Positions 7,810-17,248 are shown, counted from the first letter of the stretch. The stretch is 64,000 nt of DNA from Desulfitobacterium sp050251735 (GCA_050251735.1 JBFWMF010000016.1:1-64000); one strand, 5' to 3'. A program made the numbers and translations. The notes: generated by a model not told the origin, from the sequence alone.

Positions 7810-8151
7810 ATGAATAAACACTGGGTTAGATTATTTGTCGCAGCCTTTTTAGAGGTCTTCTGGGTGATTGGCTTAGCACACGCTTATGACTTTTGGACTT
7901 GGATCGGAACAATAGTTGCTCTCATTATCAGCAACTATTTAATGATTACGGCAGCGCAAGTGTTACCGGCAGGCACCGCCTATGCAGTTTTTGTAGGCTT
8001 AGGAACAGCAGGTACGGTCATTTCAGAGATTCTTTTCTTTGGAGAACCCTTTAAGTGGGAGAAAATAATCCTAATTGCACTCTTGTTCATTGGCGTAATA
8101 GGTTTGAAATCTGTTACAGACAGCAAAGAAGAGGAAGGAGCTGAAGTGTGA
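7810..8151 (+). CDS. Small multidrug resistance protein, guanidinium exporter subunit
   Basis: A 113-residue four-helix SMR protein. The proton/substrate-coupling Glu is in the first helix (FLEVFWVIG), and the conserved GTAYAVFVGLGTAGT segment is in helix 3. It is longer than its partner because of a charged C-terminal tail (SKEEEGAEV). It is translationally coupled to the next SMR gene, suggesting a heterodimer of the YkkCD type. Control by the guanidine riboswitch points to guanidinium as the exported ion. Confidence 0.9.
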   Translation: MNKHWVRLFVAAFLEVFWVIGLAHAYDFWTWIGTIVALIISNYLMITAAQVLPAGTAYAVFVGLGTAGTVISEILFFGEPFKWEKIILIALLFIGVIGLKSVTDSKEEEGAEV

Positions 8152-8465
8152 TGGCTTGGTTCTCATTGGTCTTAGCAGGCTTATTTGAGGCGTTTGGTGT
8201 TACGATGATGAATGAATTGCATAAAAAGCGAAATTGGCAAACTGTAGGTTTATTAATTTTGGGCTTTGGTTTTAGTCTTATGCTCTTGAGTTATTCCTTG
8301 AGATTCATCCCAATGGGGACGGGTTATGCGATTTGGACAGGAATTGGCGTCGTTGGCGGGACCATAGTAGGAATGAAGTTCTATGGTGAATCTAGGGATT
8401 GGAAGAGGCTGGTCTTTATAGCCATGATATTGTCCTCTGCAATTGGACTAAAGCTCGTTTCTTGA
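8151..8465 (+). CDS. Small multidrug resistance protein, second exporter subunit
   Basis: A 104-residue four-helix SMR protein with Glu in helix 1 (LAGLFEAFGV) and GTGYAIWTGIGVVGG in helix 3. The start overlaps the stop of the upstream subunit (GTG 8148 or ATG 8151); ATG 8151 is chosen because GGAG then lies 10 nt away and it gives a typical MAWF start. Together with the upstream gene it would form the guanidinium/proton antiporter in the cytoplasmic membrane. Confidence 0.9.
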   Translation: MAWFSLVLAGLFEAFGVTMMNELHKKRNWQTVGLLILGFGFSLMLLSYSLRFIPMGTGYAIWTGIGVVGGTIVGMKFYGESRDWKRLVFIAMILSSAIGLKLVS

Positions 8466-8532
8466 GTTTATTAGGTTTGGCAGGGCGTCGCTAGGTATGG
8501 TATATTATATTCGGATAGAAAGGGGTTTTTAT

Positions 8533-11169
8533 ATGTCAAAAATCCTTATACTCGATGGCAATAGTTTGGCTAACCGAGCCTTTTATGCTTTACCTGTAAT
8601 GACCACAGCCGATGGGAAACCTACTAATGTGCTCCACGGCTTTATGACCATGCTCTTGCGCTTGCTTTTGGAGCAAAAGCCGGATTATTGGGTGGTGGCT
8701 TTTGATAAGACCAAAGCTACGGTCAGGATTGAGCAATATGCTGATTATAAAGCCCAACGGAAAGAGACCCCTGAGGCCCTCAAACCACAATTTGATTTTC
8801 TAAAAGAGCTTTTAACTGCTTTTTCTATGCCTATTCTGGAATGTGCAGGTTATGAAGCTGATGATATCATCGCTACGGTTACGTCCATGGCTGAGAAGCG
8901 GGAGTGGGAAGTACAGATTTATACAGGGGATCGGGATGCTCTGCAGTTGGTTTCTCCTCATACCACTGTTTATCTGACCCGTAAAGGAATTACTGAGGTG
9001 GATGCCTACACAGAAGCGGTTCTTTATGAAAAGTATCAGCTTAGCCCTGCTCAAGTCATCGATCTTAAGGGCTTGATGGGGGATGCCTCCGATAATATCC
9101 CCGGGGTACCTGGAGTAGGGGAGAAAACAGCTTTGAAGCTCTTATGGGAATACGGTAGTGTGGAAACTGTCTTAGAGAACATTGATAAAATCTCAGGGAA
9201 GAAGCTTCAAGAGAATCTGCGCAATAATACGGATCAAGCCATCTTAAGCAAAAAGTTGGCTACCATGCTTTATGATGTCCCTCTGGAGATTGACTTAGAT
9301 AAATTAGCCTATCGTCGTCCTGAGGAAAAGGTTTTTGCAGCAGCGTTGGACAAGTATGTTCTTAAAAGTGTAACCCGTATCTGGCATGAGCATCATGGAG
9401 TAGAGGAAGAGCACAGCAATACAGCTCAAGAATCAGCTCTCGTGTCCTGGCCTTTGCATGAACTGACCAATGAAGAGTGGGTGCACCGACTTCAAAAGTG
9501 GCTAAAAGAAAAGACACCACTTGCTTTGGCCTTCGCCAATACTGTGGGAAATCCCCATTGGGCTAAAATCACTGACTGGGGAATCGCGGTAGCAGAGGAG
9601 TCCTTTACGTTGCCTTGGACCGAAGGGGACCTGGAGTTACGTGGAGCCTTCATCAATTTGCTCGAAGATCCTGATGTGCCGAAGCTTGTAGCAGATGGTA
9701 AGCTGCTCTATACCCTGCTCTTAAATGAAGATATTACCATGCAGGGATTAGCTATGGATATCAGCTTGGCTGCTTATTTAATTAACCCTACTCGTACAAA
9801 ATTTGAATCATTAGGGTTGGTGAAAGAGTACATTCCCGGCGTTATAGAATTCGGAAATCTAGGCGAAGAAGCATCGGCTTTAGCACAAGTAGCCGGCTCT
9901 TACAAGGAAACCTTAGAGGAACTTGGTTTGGGGGCGCTCCTTCATGAAATGGAGGAACCTCTAAGCCCTATCCTTGCGCAGATGGAAAAGCAGGGGATTG
10001 CGGTGGATGCTCCAATGCTTGAGGAATTTGGACAGAACTTGTCCGGGGAACTAAAACGCTTGGAAGAAGGGATCTACGAGGATGCCGGAGAGACCTTTAA
10101 TATTAACTCTCCGCAACAGTTGGGTCATATTCTCTTTGAAAAGCTAGGACTTCCCCCCATGAAAAAAACCAAAACCGGGTATTCCACTGATGCCGATACT
10201 TTAGAGGAATTAAAGACAGCTCATCCTATGGTGGAGAAAATTTTGGATTATCGGCAGCTGAGTAAGCTCATGTCGACCTATGTCAATGGCTTGCTGGCAC
10301 AGATTCATGAGGGAAGAGTTCACACCACCTTCCAACAGACTGTTGCCGCCACAGGACGTTTATCCAGTACGGAGCCGAATCTGCAAAATATCCCTATCCG
10401 TCTGGAGCTTGGGCGGTTATTGCGGAAAGTGTTTAAACCTACCCAATCGGGTTGGGTGCTTTTGTCGGCAGATTATTCCCAAATCGAGCTGAGAATCCTT
10501 GCCCACTATTCCCAGGATGAAGTGATGCGTGAATCCTTCTTCTTAAATCAGGATGTTCATACACGGACTGCTTCAGAGGTGTTCGGGGTTCCTATGGACG
10601 AAGTAACCAAGGATATGCGCCGAAAGGCTAAGGCCGTTAATTTTGGTTTGGTTTATGGGTTGACGGAATTTGGCTTAGGTAGAGATTTAGGGGTACCTCG
10701 CAAAGAGGCAAAAGAGTACATCGAGAAGTACTTCCATCGTTATGAAGGAGTTAAACGATACCTCGAAGAAATCGTCGTGAAAGCTAAAGAAGAGGCGCAG
10801 GTGCGCACCTTGCTTAACCGCTTACGGCGTATTCCCGAATTACGGCATCCGAATCGAGTGCAGCGTCAATTCGGAGAGCGGATCGCCATGAATACTCCTA
10901 TCCAAGGAACAGCTGCGGATATTATGAAGTTAGCTATGCTAGGGGTAGCTAAAGCCATTGAGCCTTATCGTGCACACCTTTTGTTGCAGGTTCACGACGA
11001 ATTAGTTCTCGAAGTGGCACCGGAAGACTTAGATGCTGTAGCCAAAGTTGTTCGTGAAGAAATGGAAACTGCTTTTCCGTTGTCTGTGCCCTTGACTGTG
11101 GAGTGTAAGAGTGGTCCTAATTGGTATGACATGGAATCGTATTACTTTACTAAAAATCAGCAGGAGTAG
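8533..11169 (+). CDS. polA: DNA polymerase I
   Basis: An 878-residue family A polymerase that fills gaps in repair and removes RNA primers. The 5'-3' nuclease domain (about 1-290) begins ILILDGNSLANRAFYALP. The middle 3'-5' exonuclease fold (about 310-470) has LALAFANTVGNPHW where proofreading enzymes have an Asp-x-Glu pair, so it is inactive, as in Bacillus. The polymerase domain has motif A (LSADYSQIELRILAHYS), motif B (RRKAKAVNFGLVYG) and motif C (LQVHDELVLEV). ATG 8533 follows AAGGGG and gives MSKILILDGN; the frame extends 12 codons further up without a ribosome site. It heads the DNA-repair group with mutM. Confidence 0.97.
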   Translation: MSKILILDGNSLANRAFYALPVMTTADGKPTNVLHGFMTMLLRLLLEQKPDYWVVAFDKTKATVRIEQYADYKAQRKETPEALKPQFDFLKELLTAFSMPILECAGYEADDIIATVTSMAEKREWEVQIYTGDRDALQLVSPHTTVYLTRKGITEVDAYTEAVLYEKYQLSPAQVIDLKGLMGDASDNIPGVPGVGEKTALKLLWEYGSVETVLENIDKISGKKLQENLRNNTDQAILSKKLATMLYDVPLEIDLDKLAYRRPEEKVFAAALDKYVLKSVTRIWHEHHGVEEEHSNTAQESALVSWPLHELTNEEWVHRLQKWLKEKTPLALAFANTVGNPHWAKITDWGIAVAEESFTLPWTEGDLELRGAFINLLEDPDVPKLVADGKLLYTLLLNEDITMQGLAMDISLAAYLINPTRTKFESLGLVKEYIPGVIEFGNLGEEASALAQVAGSYKETLEELGLGALLHEMEEPLSPILAQMEKQGIAVDAPMLEEFGQNLSGELKRLEEGIYEDAGETFNINSPQQLGHILFEKLGLPPMKKTKTGYSTDADTLEELKTAHPMVEKILDYRQLSKLMSTYVNGLLAQIHEGRVHTTFQQTVAATGRLSSTEPNLQNIPIRLELGRLLRKVFKPTQSGWVLLSADYSQIELRILAHYSQDEVMRESFFLNQDVHTRTASEVFGVPMDEVTKDMRRKAKAVNFGLVYGLTEFGLGRDLGVPRKEAKEYIEKYFHRYEGVKRYLEEIVVKAKEEAQVRTLLNRLRRIPELRHPNRVQRQFGERIAMNTPIQGTAADIMKLAMLGVAKAIEPYRAHLLLQVHDELVLEVAPEDLDAVAKVVREEMETAFPLSVPLTVECKSGPNWYDMESYYFTKNQQE

Positions 11170-11267
11170 GATACTCGCAAGAGTAGGATGTCTAGGTAGT
11201 AGGGTATTCATGGTTAAAGAATTCTATGGATGCATATGCTTGATCTTTAAATATGAAGGTGTAAAAG

Positions 11268-12089
11268 ATGCCGGAATTACCAGAAGTAGAGACGATTCGC
11301 AGAAGCTTGAGTCAGCATATTCTTAACCAGTCTATTGCTAAGGTTGAGATTCGTTGGCCGGGCGCTGTGGAGGATTATGAGGGAAATCCCTTTGCCGAAA
11401 CAGTCAAAGGGTTGAGGATTCAAAGTATCGAGCGACGAGGAAAATATCTATTGTTTACTTTGGATGAAGGATGGTCCTTCATTGCCCATATGCGCATGAC
11501 CGGACGCTTGGTTTACCATACGCAAAACCATGAACCAGAGAAACATACCCATGTCGTCCTGAAGCTTGACCAAGGAGAAGTTCATTTTACTGATACGCGA
11601 AAGTTTGGTCGGTTACAGCTGGTAAGAACAGAGGAACGGCTCAACGGGCCTTCTTTGGCTCGTTTGGGGCCGGAGCCACTAGAGGATGGCTTCACACCCG
11701 ATGAGTTGGGAAAGGGAATCGCCTCTCGAAAGCTAGCGATCAAGGCAGCCTTATTGGACCAAGCACTAGTGGCGGGAATTGGCAATATCTATGCCGATGA
11801 GGCGTTGTTTAGGGCTGGTATTGCCCCTGAACGCTGTGCCAATACCCTGACTTCTGAAGAAGTTGAGAGTCTCCATAAGGCAATCTGTGAAGTCCTTCAA
11901 GAAGGAATTGACGCCAAAGGTACCTCATTTCGGGATTATCAGGATGCCAATGGTGAAAAGGGAGCCTTTCAAAAGGAGCTAAAGGTTTATGGCCGTGGCG
12001 GAGAAGCCTGTCGATGCTGCGGACAGCCCTTAGAAAAGATTCGACTGGGCGGACGGTCTACAGTGTTTTGTTCGAGCTGCCAGAAGTAA
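11268..12089 (+). CDS. mutM: Formamidopyrimidine-DNA glycosylase
   Basis: A 273-residue base-excision repair enzyme that removes 8-oxoguanine and related lesions and nicks the strand. The catalytic Pro2/Glu3 are in the start MPELPEVETIRR, the conserved Lys is in RRGKYLLF, and the C-terminal zinc finger has four Cys (CRCCGQ...FCSSC). Length is normal for the family. It follows polA by about 100 bp, in the order common in Firmicutes. Confidence 0.97.
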   Translation: MPELPEVETIRRSLSQHILNQSIAKVEIRWPGAVEDYEGNPFAETVKGLRIQSIERRGKYLLFTLDEGWSFIAHMRMTGRLVYHTQNHEPEKHTHVVLKLDQGEVHFTDTRKFGRLQLVRTEERLNGPSLARLGPEPLEDGFTPDELGKGIASRKLAIKAALLDQALVAGIGNIYADEALFRAGIAPERCANTLTSEEVESLHKAICEVLQEGIDAKGTSFRDYQDANGEKGAFQKELKVYGRGGEACRCCGQPLEKIRLGGRSTVFCSSCQK

Positions 12090-12142
12090 GCTTTTTGCCC
12101 CGAAAAAGACCCATAAGCGTAAGCTACTCGACCCAAATAAAG

Positions 12143-12173
12143 GTGAATCAAGGGGCCTGTCCCCATAATTCAC
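12143..12173. repeat. Intergenic hairpin between mutM and the ABC-F gene
   Basis: GTGAAT...ATTCAC encloses GGGG-CCTGT-CCCC. No U-tract follows, so it is probably not a standard terminator. It lies 22 bp before the ABC-F start codon and might affect its mRNA. Confidence 0.35.
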
Positions 12174-12194
12174 GCATTAAAGGAGTATAGATAT

Positions 12195-14072
12195 ATGAGT
12201 ATTCTTTACTGTCGGAATTGTGGCGTGGACGTTTCCGGTGAAGCCCTTTTTCGGCAAGTAACTTTTGCTGTAGAGAAAGGAGAAAAGGTCGGATTAGTGG
12301 GGCCGAATGGAGCAGGAAAGACGACCCTATTACGGGCTTGCTTAGGAGAGCTTCGCCTGGAAAGTGGGGATATCTTTCTAACGGGAACCTTGGGTTATCT
12401 TCCTCAGAATCCACTCATTGACGAGAACGGAACTGTCTGGTCCAGCATGCTGGAGGAACGAGCTGATTTAATCGATATGCGGGCACAGCTTCACATACTC
12501 GAAGAGCGTATGGCCCAGTCCGCTGACGAGAAAATTTTTGAACAGTATAGTTCCCTGACCGAGCGCTTTGAAACTATGGGTGGATATGCCTTAGAGGCTC
12601 AGATTCGAAAAATACTTTCTGGGTTAGGGCTCACAAAGGAAGTTAACCGCTCTATTCAACATCTAAGCGGAGGGCAAAAAACTCGGCTTGCTCTCAGTAA
12701 GCTCTTGCTTCGTTCTCCAGATTTTTTAGTATTGGATGAGCCTACTAATCATCTGGATATGGATGCTTTGGAGTGGCTGGAAGGGTTTCTGAAAGGATAT
12801 GCGGGCGCAATCTTATTGGTTTCCCACGATCGCTACTTCCTTGATAATATAGTCCAGAAAGTCCTTCACTTAGAAAACGGCAGCCTTCAGAGCTATTCCG
12901 GAAATTATTCAGAGTATGAGCTACAAAGAGCTCTCGAGGAGACGACCTTGGCTAGGGAAGCAGACAAGTTGAACAAAAAGATTGCGCGACTAGAGGAATA
13001 CATTCGTCGCAATAAGGCTGGTCAAAATTCCAAGCAGGCCCGGGGTCGAGAAACTCAGCTGAATAGGATTAAGCCAATCGAAGTGAGCAAAACAGCGAAG
13101 GCTATGCATATTTCTCTCTCCACAGGGCGCCGTAGCGGGGATCGGACCCTTATGCTCGAGGAGGTTTCCATAGAATTTCCTGGACGGAAGCTTTTTCAGG
13201 GGGTCGATGTGGAGCTGCGCCGAGGTGATCGAGTAGCCCTGCTTGGGGAGAATGGAGTCGGCAAAACCAGTTTGCTGAAGGCCATCAAGGGTGGGTTGAA
13301 CTATAAGGGTGAGATTCGCCTGGGCGCTAACGTGAAGCTGGGGTACTATTCTCAGGAGCATGAGGAATTGAGAGGGAGGGGTAGCATCCTTGATGAAATT
13401 CGCGAGGACTCCGATCTGCTGGACCCCGAGATTCGCAGCCTCCTGGCACGTTTCGGCTTTGTGGCAGAGGACGTCTTTAAGCCTGTTTCCGTATTGAGCG
13501 GAGGGGAAAAGAGTCGTCTTGCCTTGGCCAAGCTTTTTCTTACTCAAGGTAATGTGTTGCTCTTGGACGAACCGACTAACCATTTAGATACTCGAATGAG
13601 AGATGTCTTAGAAGAAGCTCTCCAGGACTTTGATGGCACACTCTTAGTGGTATCCCATGATCGCTATTTTTTAGATCGGGTGGTCAATAAAATAGCCCGT
13701 TTGACCCCTGAGGGAATTCGGCTTTATGAAGGGGATTACAGCACATATAAAGCTCAGGTACAGGAAGAGATAGCTGTTGCTGCTCAGGTTCGCAATGTGT
13801 CTAATCAAAATAGCTCTAGCGATGTGACTTCAAGTCTTAAGGGTAACTCTAAAGGAGCTAACGATCGTGATCTCAAGCGACGCCAGAAAAAGGCACTGGA
13901 GCTGGAGACGCAGGTTGCTGAGTTAGAGAAGGAGCTAAATTCCTTGGAAAGTCAGATGGAGGAAGTTGCTTCAAATTACGAAAAAGCCATGGGGCTCCAT
14001 CATGTTTATGAGGAGAAAAAAGCTTTACTGGACAGCACGATGCTGGAGTGGCTGGAATTAACAGAAGACTAG
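12195..14072 (+). CDS. ABC-F family ribosome-associated ATPase
   Basis: A 625-residue cytoplasmic protein with two ATP-binding cassettes and no membrane part. Cassette 1 has Walker A GPNGAGKTT, signature LSGGQKTRLALSKLL and Walker B FLVLDEPTNHLD; cassette 2 has GENGVGKTS, LSGGEKSRLALAKLF and LLLDEPTNHLD. The charged linker between them and a C-terminal coiled coil (about 555-615, LELETQVAELEKELNSLES) are typical of Uup/YdiF-type ABC-F factors, which act on stalled ribosomes or give antibiotic protection. Which subfamily it is cannot be settled by eye. Confidence 0.93.
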   Translation: MSILYCRNCGVDVSGEALFRQVTFAVEKGEKVGLVGPNGAGKTTLLRACLGELRLESGDIFLTGTLGYLPQNPLIDENGTVWSSMLEERADLIDMRAQLHILEERMAQSADEKIFEQYSSLTERFETMGGYALEAQIRKILSGLGLTKEVNRSIQHLSGGQKTRLALSKLLLRSPDFLVLDEPTNHLDMDALEWLEGFLKGYAGAILLVSHDRYFLDNIVQKVLHLENGSLQSYSGNYSEYELQRALEETTLAREADKLNKKIARLEEYIRRNKAGQNSKQARGRETQLNRIKPIEVSKTAKAMHISLSTGRRSGDRTLMLEEVSIEFPGRKLFQGVDVELRRGDRVALLGENGVGKTSLLKAIKGGLNYKGEIRLGANVKLGYYSQEHEELRGRGSILDEIREDSDLLDPEIRSLLARFGFVAEDVFKPVSVLSGGEKSRLALAKLFLTQGNVLLLDEPTNHLDTRMRDVLEEALQDFDGTLLVVSHDRYFLDRVVNKIARLTPEGIRLYEGDYSTYKAQVQEEIAVAAQVRNVSNQNSSSDVTSSLKGNSKGANDRDLKRRQKKALELETQVAELEKELNSLESQMEEVASNYEKAMGLHHVYEEKKALLDSTMLEWLELTED

Positions 14073-14139
14073 GGTCACAATAGGGAGAGTTTACCCATAT
14101 ATTATCCTGCAAGGAAATGGAACATACAGGAGGATAGAT

Positions 14140-14796
14140 ATGGGAGCAGCTCTACTCTTCGCTTTAGCCCTAAGTTTTGATGGATTTGGCGTCGGGTTAT
14201 CTTATGGAATCAGAAAAATACGTATACCTCTACTCTCTATGCTGGTTATGACTCTTTGTACAGTGGTAGCCATGGGTGCTGCGGTATTTTTAGGGGATGT
14301 GTTCATGGACATCATCACCTTCATCCCGCCCAATTTGCTGGCAGCAGCTATCTTGCTTTCCCTAGGTGGCTACCAACTGACAAAAGCGGTGCTCAGCTTG
14401 ATAAAAGGCGATACCCCTAAAGCTGTACCGACTCAAACCGTGGCTTTGCGTGAACCCGTTCTGAAATTGGAATTTAAAATCCTAGGCGTCGTAGTGCAAG
14501 TACTCAGGATGCCGGAGCAGGCGGACCTCGATGGTTCTGGGGTTATCAGTGCCAAGGAAAGTGTGTTGCTGGGAACTGCCTTGTCTTTAGATGCCTTTGC
14601 CTCCGGATTGGTCTTAGGCCTTGCTATGGGAGTTCTGAATTCTCTATCGATGATTGGTTGGGTAGCTTTTATGCAAATCGTTATGATCAAATTCGGGCAG
14701 GCTTTAGCCGGAAAGCTTCCGGAGGAACATCTAGCAAAGTTAGGGCTTCTGCCTGGGACTATGCTAATTCTCATAGCTCTCAGAAAGATGATATAA
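14140..14796 (+). CDS. ytaF: Sporulation membrane protein YtaF (MntP-like)
   Basis: A 218-residue membrane protein with six helices in two LysE/MntP-like halves (ALALSFDGFGVGLSYG at the start and TALSLDAFASGLVLG in the second half share the conserved Asp). Between the halves is DLDGSGVISAKES (about residues 126-138), which has the spacing of an EF-hand calcium loop. Position between the mutM group and coaE matches ytaF of Bacillus. The Bacillus protein is linked to sporulation; whether it moves ions is unknown. Confidence 0.85.
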   Translation: MGAALLFALALSFDGFGVGLSYGIRKIRIPLLSMLVMTLCTVVAMGAAVFLGDVFMDIITFIPPNLLAAAILLSLGGYQLTKAVLSLIKGDTPKAVPTQTVALREPVLKLEFKILGVVVQVLRMPEQADLDGSGVISAKESVLLGTALSLDAFASGLVLGLAMGVLNSLSMIGWVAFMQIVMIKFGQALAGKLPEEHLAKLGLLPGTMLILIALRKMI

Positions 14797-14815
14797 GCAA
14801 GTTGAGGTGGCGTTC

Positions 14816-15418
14816 ATGTTCGTCATTGGTTTGACGGGAGGGATCGGAAGCGGTAAATCAACGGTCTCCCGTTGGCTCTCCGAACACGGTATACCGATTA
14901 TTGATGCGGACCGAACGGTTCATGAATTATATGATGCACCTGAAACCATTGCAGCCATCACGGCTGCATTTGGTCATGGTATTGTGACCGATGGAGGACT
15001 GATCAATCGCCGAGCCTTGGGCAGTATTGTTTTCACTGATGACCTTGCCCTCAAACAGCTTGAGCAGATTCTCCATCCTTTGGTCAGACGAGACATGCTT
15101 AAACAACAAGAAACTATCGCCTTAGCAGGGCACAAAGTATGTATTTGGGATGTTCCTTTGCTTTTTGAGGCTGGTTTTTATGAGTATATGGATGAAATCT
15201 GGGTTGTTTGGGTACCTGCTCTGATGCAAAAGCAACGTGTGATGAAACGAGATGCTTTGACTCTTGAAGAGGTTGAGCTACGTATGAAAGCTCAGTTTTC
15301 TTTAGACGAGAAAAGGAAAAAAGCAGATGTTGTCATCGATAACTCTGGAAATTGGCTACAAACTGAAGTACAATTAAGGAAGGAAATGGAAAGAATAATC
15401 AGAGAACATGATCTATAG
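14816..15418 (+). CDS. coaE: Dephospho-CoA kinase
   Basis: A 200-residue P-loop kinase for the last step of coenzyme A synthesis. The Walker A motif is GLTGGIGSGKSTV at the N-terminus, DADRTVHELY is the conserved substrate segment, and DVPLLFEAGF is the typical CoaE motif. ATG 14816 is preferred over GTG 14807 because TTGAGG then lies at proper distance. It follows ytaF by 19 bp. Confidence 0.95.
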   Translation: MFVIGLTGGIGSGKSTVSRWLSEHGIPIIDADRTVHELYDAPETIAAITAAFGHGIVTDGGLINRRALGSIVFTDDLALKQLEQILHPLVRRDMLKQQETIALAGHKVCIWDVPLLFEAGFYEYMDEIWVVWVPALMQKQRVMKRDALTLEEVELRMKAQFSLDEKRKKADVVIDNSGNWLQTEVQLRKEMERIIREHDL

Positions 15419-15502
15419 AATTAAGTATTATCTAAAGATAGATAAGAAGCTCTATTACTCTCCAAGAACGTGATAAATGCTGATGAAATTCAAGGAGTCT
15501 CT

Positions 15503-16096
15503 ATGAAGAAAAAAAGGTTCAAAGTGCAACTCAAGAGAAAACGATCGGGATTTTTCTTTACTCTGATTATCTTGGTAGCTGTTTTTGTCTTAATTCAGAC
15601 TCCAACTATAAAGAAGGTGCTTTATCCCTATCCCTATCGATCCCAAATTGAGGAGTATGCTGTACAATATGAGGTAGATCCTTTGCTGGTCATTTCCGTG
15701 ATTCGGGCCGAGAGCAAATTTCTCCCCTATTCCGAGTCTCATAAAGGGGCGTTGGGCCTGATGCAGCTTATGCCGGACACCGCTAAGTGGATCGCCGAGA
15801 CACTTGGCGATCAAAGCTTCAGCGATAGTCAATTAAAAGAGCCAGCAAAGAATATCCAGTATGGAACCTGGTACATAGCTAATTTGCAGAAGGAGTTCCG
15901 GGAAATCGAGCTCGTCTTGGCGGCTTACAATGGTGGGCGAGGGCATGTTAATGAGTGGCTAAAAACAGAACAGCTTAAGCTGGATGAATTAAAGACGGAG
16001 GATATCCCTTTTGGAGAAACTAGAGAGTATGTGCATCGAGTCTTAGAAAACTACGCCAATTATAAGGAGCTCTACGGGTTAGAGAGAACGCGCTGA
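15503..16096 (+). CDS. Membrane-anchored lytic transglycosylase (SLT domain)
   Basis: A 197-residue wall-cleaving enzyme with a basic N-terminus, one membrane helix (about 15-33) and an extracytoplasmic SLT domain (about 45-185). The catalytic Glu is in RAESKFLPYS, followed by GALGLMQLMPDTAKW and AAYNGG, the signature of family 1 transglycosylases. ATG 15503 has AAGGAG 7 nt upstream. Clustering with coaE and ytaF is common in clostridia; the enzyme trims peptidoglycan strands outside the membrane. Confidence 0.92.
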   Translation: MKKKRFKVQLKRKRSGFFFTLIILVAVFVLIQTPTIKKVLYPYPYRSQIEEYAVQYEVDPLLVISVIRAESKFLPYSESHKGALGLMQLMPDTAKWIAETLGDQSFSDSQLKEPAKNIQYGTWYIANLQKEFREIELVLAAYNGGRGHVNEWLKTEQLKLDELKTEDIPFGETREYVHRVLENYANYKELYGLERTR

Positions 16097-16286
16097 ATAT
16101 TGAGCGGGTTTCTATTTGGAGCGTTTTTTTATCTTGAGTGCTTTATTTCGTTGTACTTTGTTGATACTAAGGTTATAAAAAGTAAAATTGTCTAGATCTG
16201 TCTTGCCTCTGATTTAAATCTAGAGAAAGGGATTCTAAGATCTTTTGCAGAATAAGAAGGATAGTGAACTAAGGAGGTTGAGTTGT

Positions 16287-17168
16287 ATGAGTGAAGAGTT
16301 TAAACTAAAATCCCATTATCAGCTCGCGATTGTCGGGTGTGGACCGGCTGGGATGTCAGCCGCTTTAAATGCCAAAATTAGAAATAAAGACTTTATCCTT
16401 TTGGGAAGTGATTTCTGTAGTCCCAAATTAGCTAAGGCTCCACAGATTGATAACTACTTGGGTTTTCCCGAAATTAAAGGGGAAGAATTGCGACAACACT
16501 ATCTGAATCACTTGAAATCCATGGGAATTGAAGTCGTGACCTGGAAGGCCCTCAATATTTATCCCGGACCGCCTTTTACCTTAGTGGGTAATAATGAATC
16601 CTTTGAAGCTGATGCCGTGATTTTGGCCACCGGGGTATCACCGACCAAGCTTCTTCCCGGAGAGACGGAGCTACTGGGCCGTGGGGTGGGCTATTGTGCG
16701 ACCTGCGATGGTCCCTTGTACAAAGGAAAGAAAGTCGCTATTATTTCCTATAGTCATGAAGGTGAAGCGGAAGCCAACTTTATGGCTGAGATTTGCTCGG
16801 AAGTATATTACATCCCTTTCTATAAAGAAGTGGGTCAACTCGATTCAAGAATCATCCAAAGAAAGGCTAGAATCAAAGAAATCTACGGTGCTCAGCATGT
16901 AGAGAAGCTGGTCTTGGATAGTGAGGAAATCCTAGTGGACGGTGTATTCGTTTTACGGGAAAGCTTGCCGGCAGAGCAGATTGTTCCAGGACTGGAAATG
17001 GACAAAGGAGCGATTAAGGTTAACCGAGACTTAGGAACCAGTGTGCCGGGACTCTTTGCTGCAGGAGATTGCTCCGGACAACCCTATCAGCTGAACAAAG
17101 CGGTAGGGGAAGGTGGAACGGCTGCCCTGAGTGCCATCAAGTATTTGGATGAGATGAAAAAAAGCTAA
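16287..17168 (+). CDS. Thioredoxin-reductase-like flavoprotein, probably not NADPH-dependent
   Basis: A 293-residue FAD protein with GCGPAGMSAAL (FAD site), the redox pair CATC in GYCATCDGPLY and the C-terminal GLFAAGDCSG motif of thioredoxin reductases. Where NADPH-dependent enzymes have GGGxSAxE and a later HRR motif, this one has IISYSHEGEAEANF and VYYIPFYKE. That loss is the hallmark of ferredoxin-dependent flavin thioredoxin reductases (FFTR) or the related DTR group. It would reduce thioredoxin with ferredoxin or an unknown donor. ATG 16287 follows AAGGAGG. Confidence 0.8.
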   Translation: MSEEFKLKSHYQLAIVGCGPAGMSAALNAKIRNKDFILLGSDFCSPKLAKAPQIDNYLGFPEIKGEELRQHYLNHLKSMGIEVVTWKALNIYPGPPFTLVGNNESFEADAVILATGVSPTKLLPGETELLGRGVGYCATCDGPLYKGKKVAIISYSHEGEAEANFMAEICSEVYYIPFYKEVGQLDSRIIQRKARIKEIYGAQHVEKLVLDSEEILVDGVFVLRESLPAEQIVPGLEMDKGAIKVNRDLGTSVPGLFAAGDCSGQPYQLNKAVGEGGTAALSAIKYLDEMKKS

Positions 17169-17192
17169 ACTGAGATTAAAGGCAAAATAGGA

Positions 17193-17246
17193 AATGAGGC
17201 CTGTCCGAAATACGAATGCGCATTCGTATTTCGGACAGGCCTCATT
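17193..17246. terminator. Perfect 54-bp palindrome, bidirectional terminator
   Basis: Both arms (27 bp each, centred between 17219 and 17220) are exact complements with no spacer. The structure lies between the convergent flavoprotein gene and thrB, with T-rich ends on both strands (ATTCTTT on plus, ATTTCCTATTTT on minus). It would stop transcription from both sides. Confidence 0.85.
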
Positions 17247-17248
17247 CT

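Noticed and set aside
12990..13583. Long antisense open frames over polA, ABC-F and leuC genes
   Set aside because: They overlap well-supported genes on the other strand, lack ribosome sites and have no recognisable domains.
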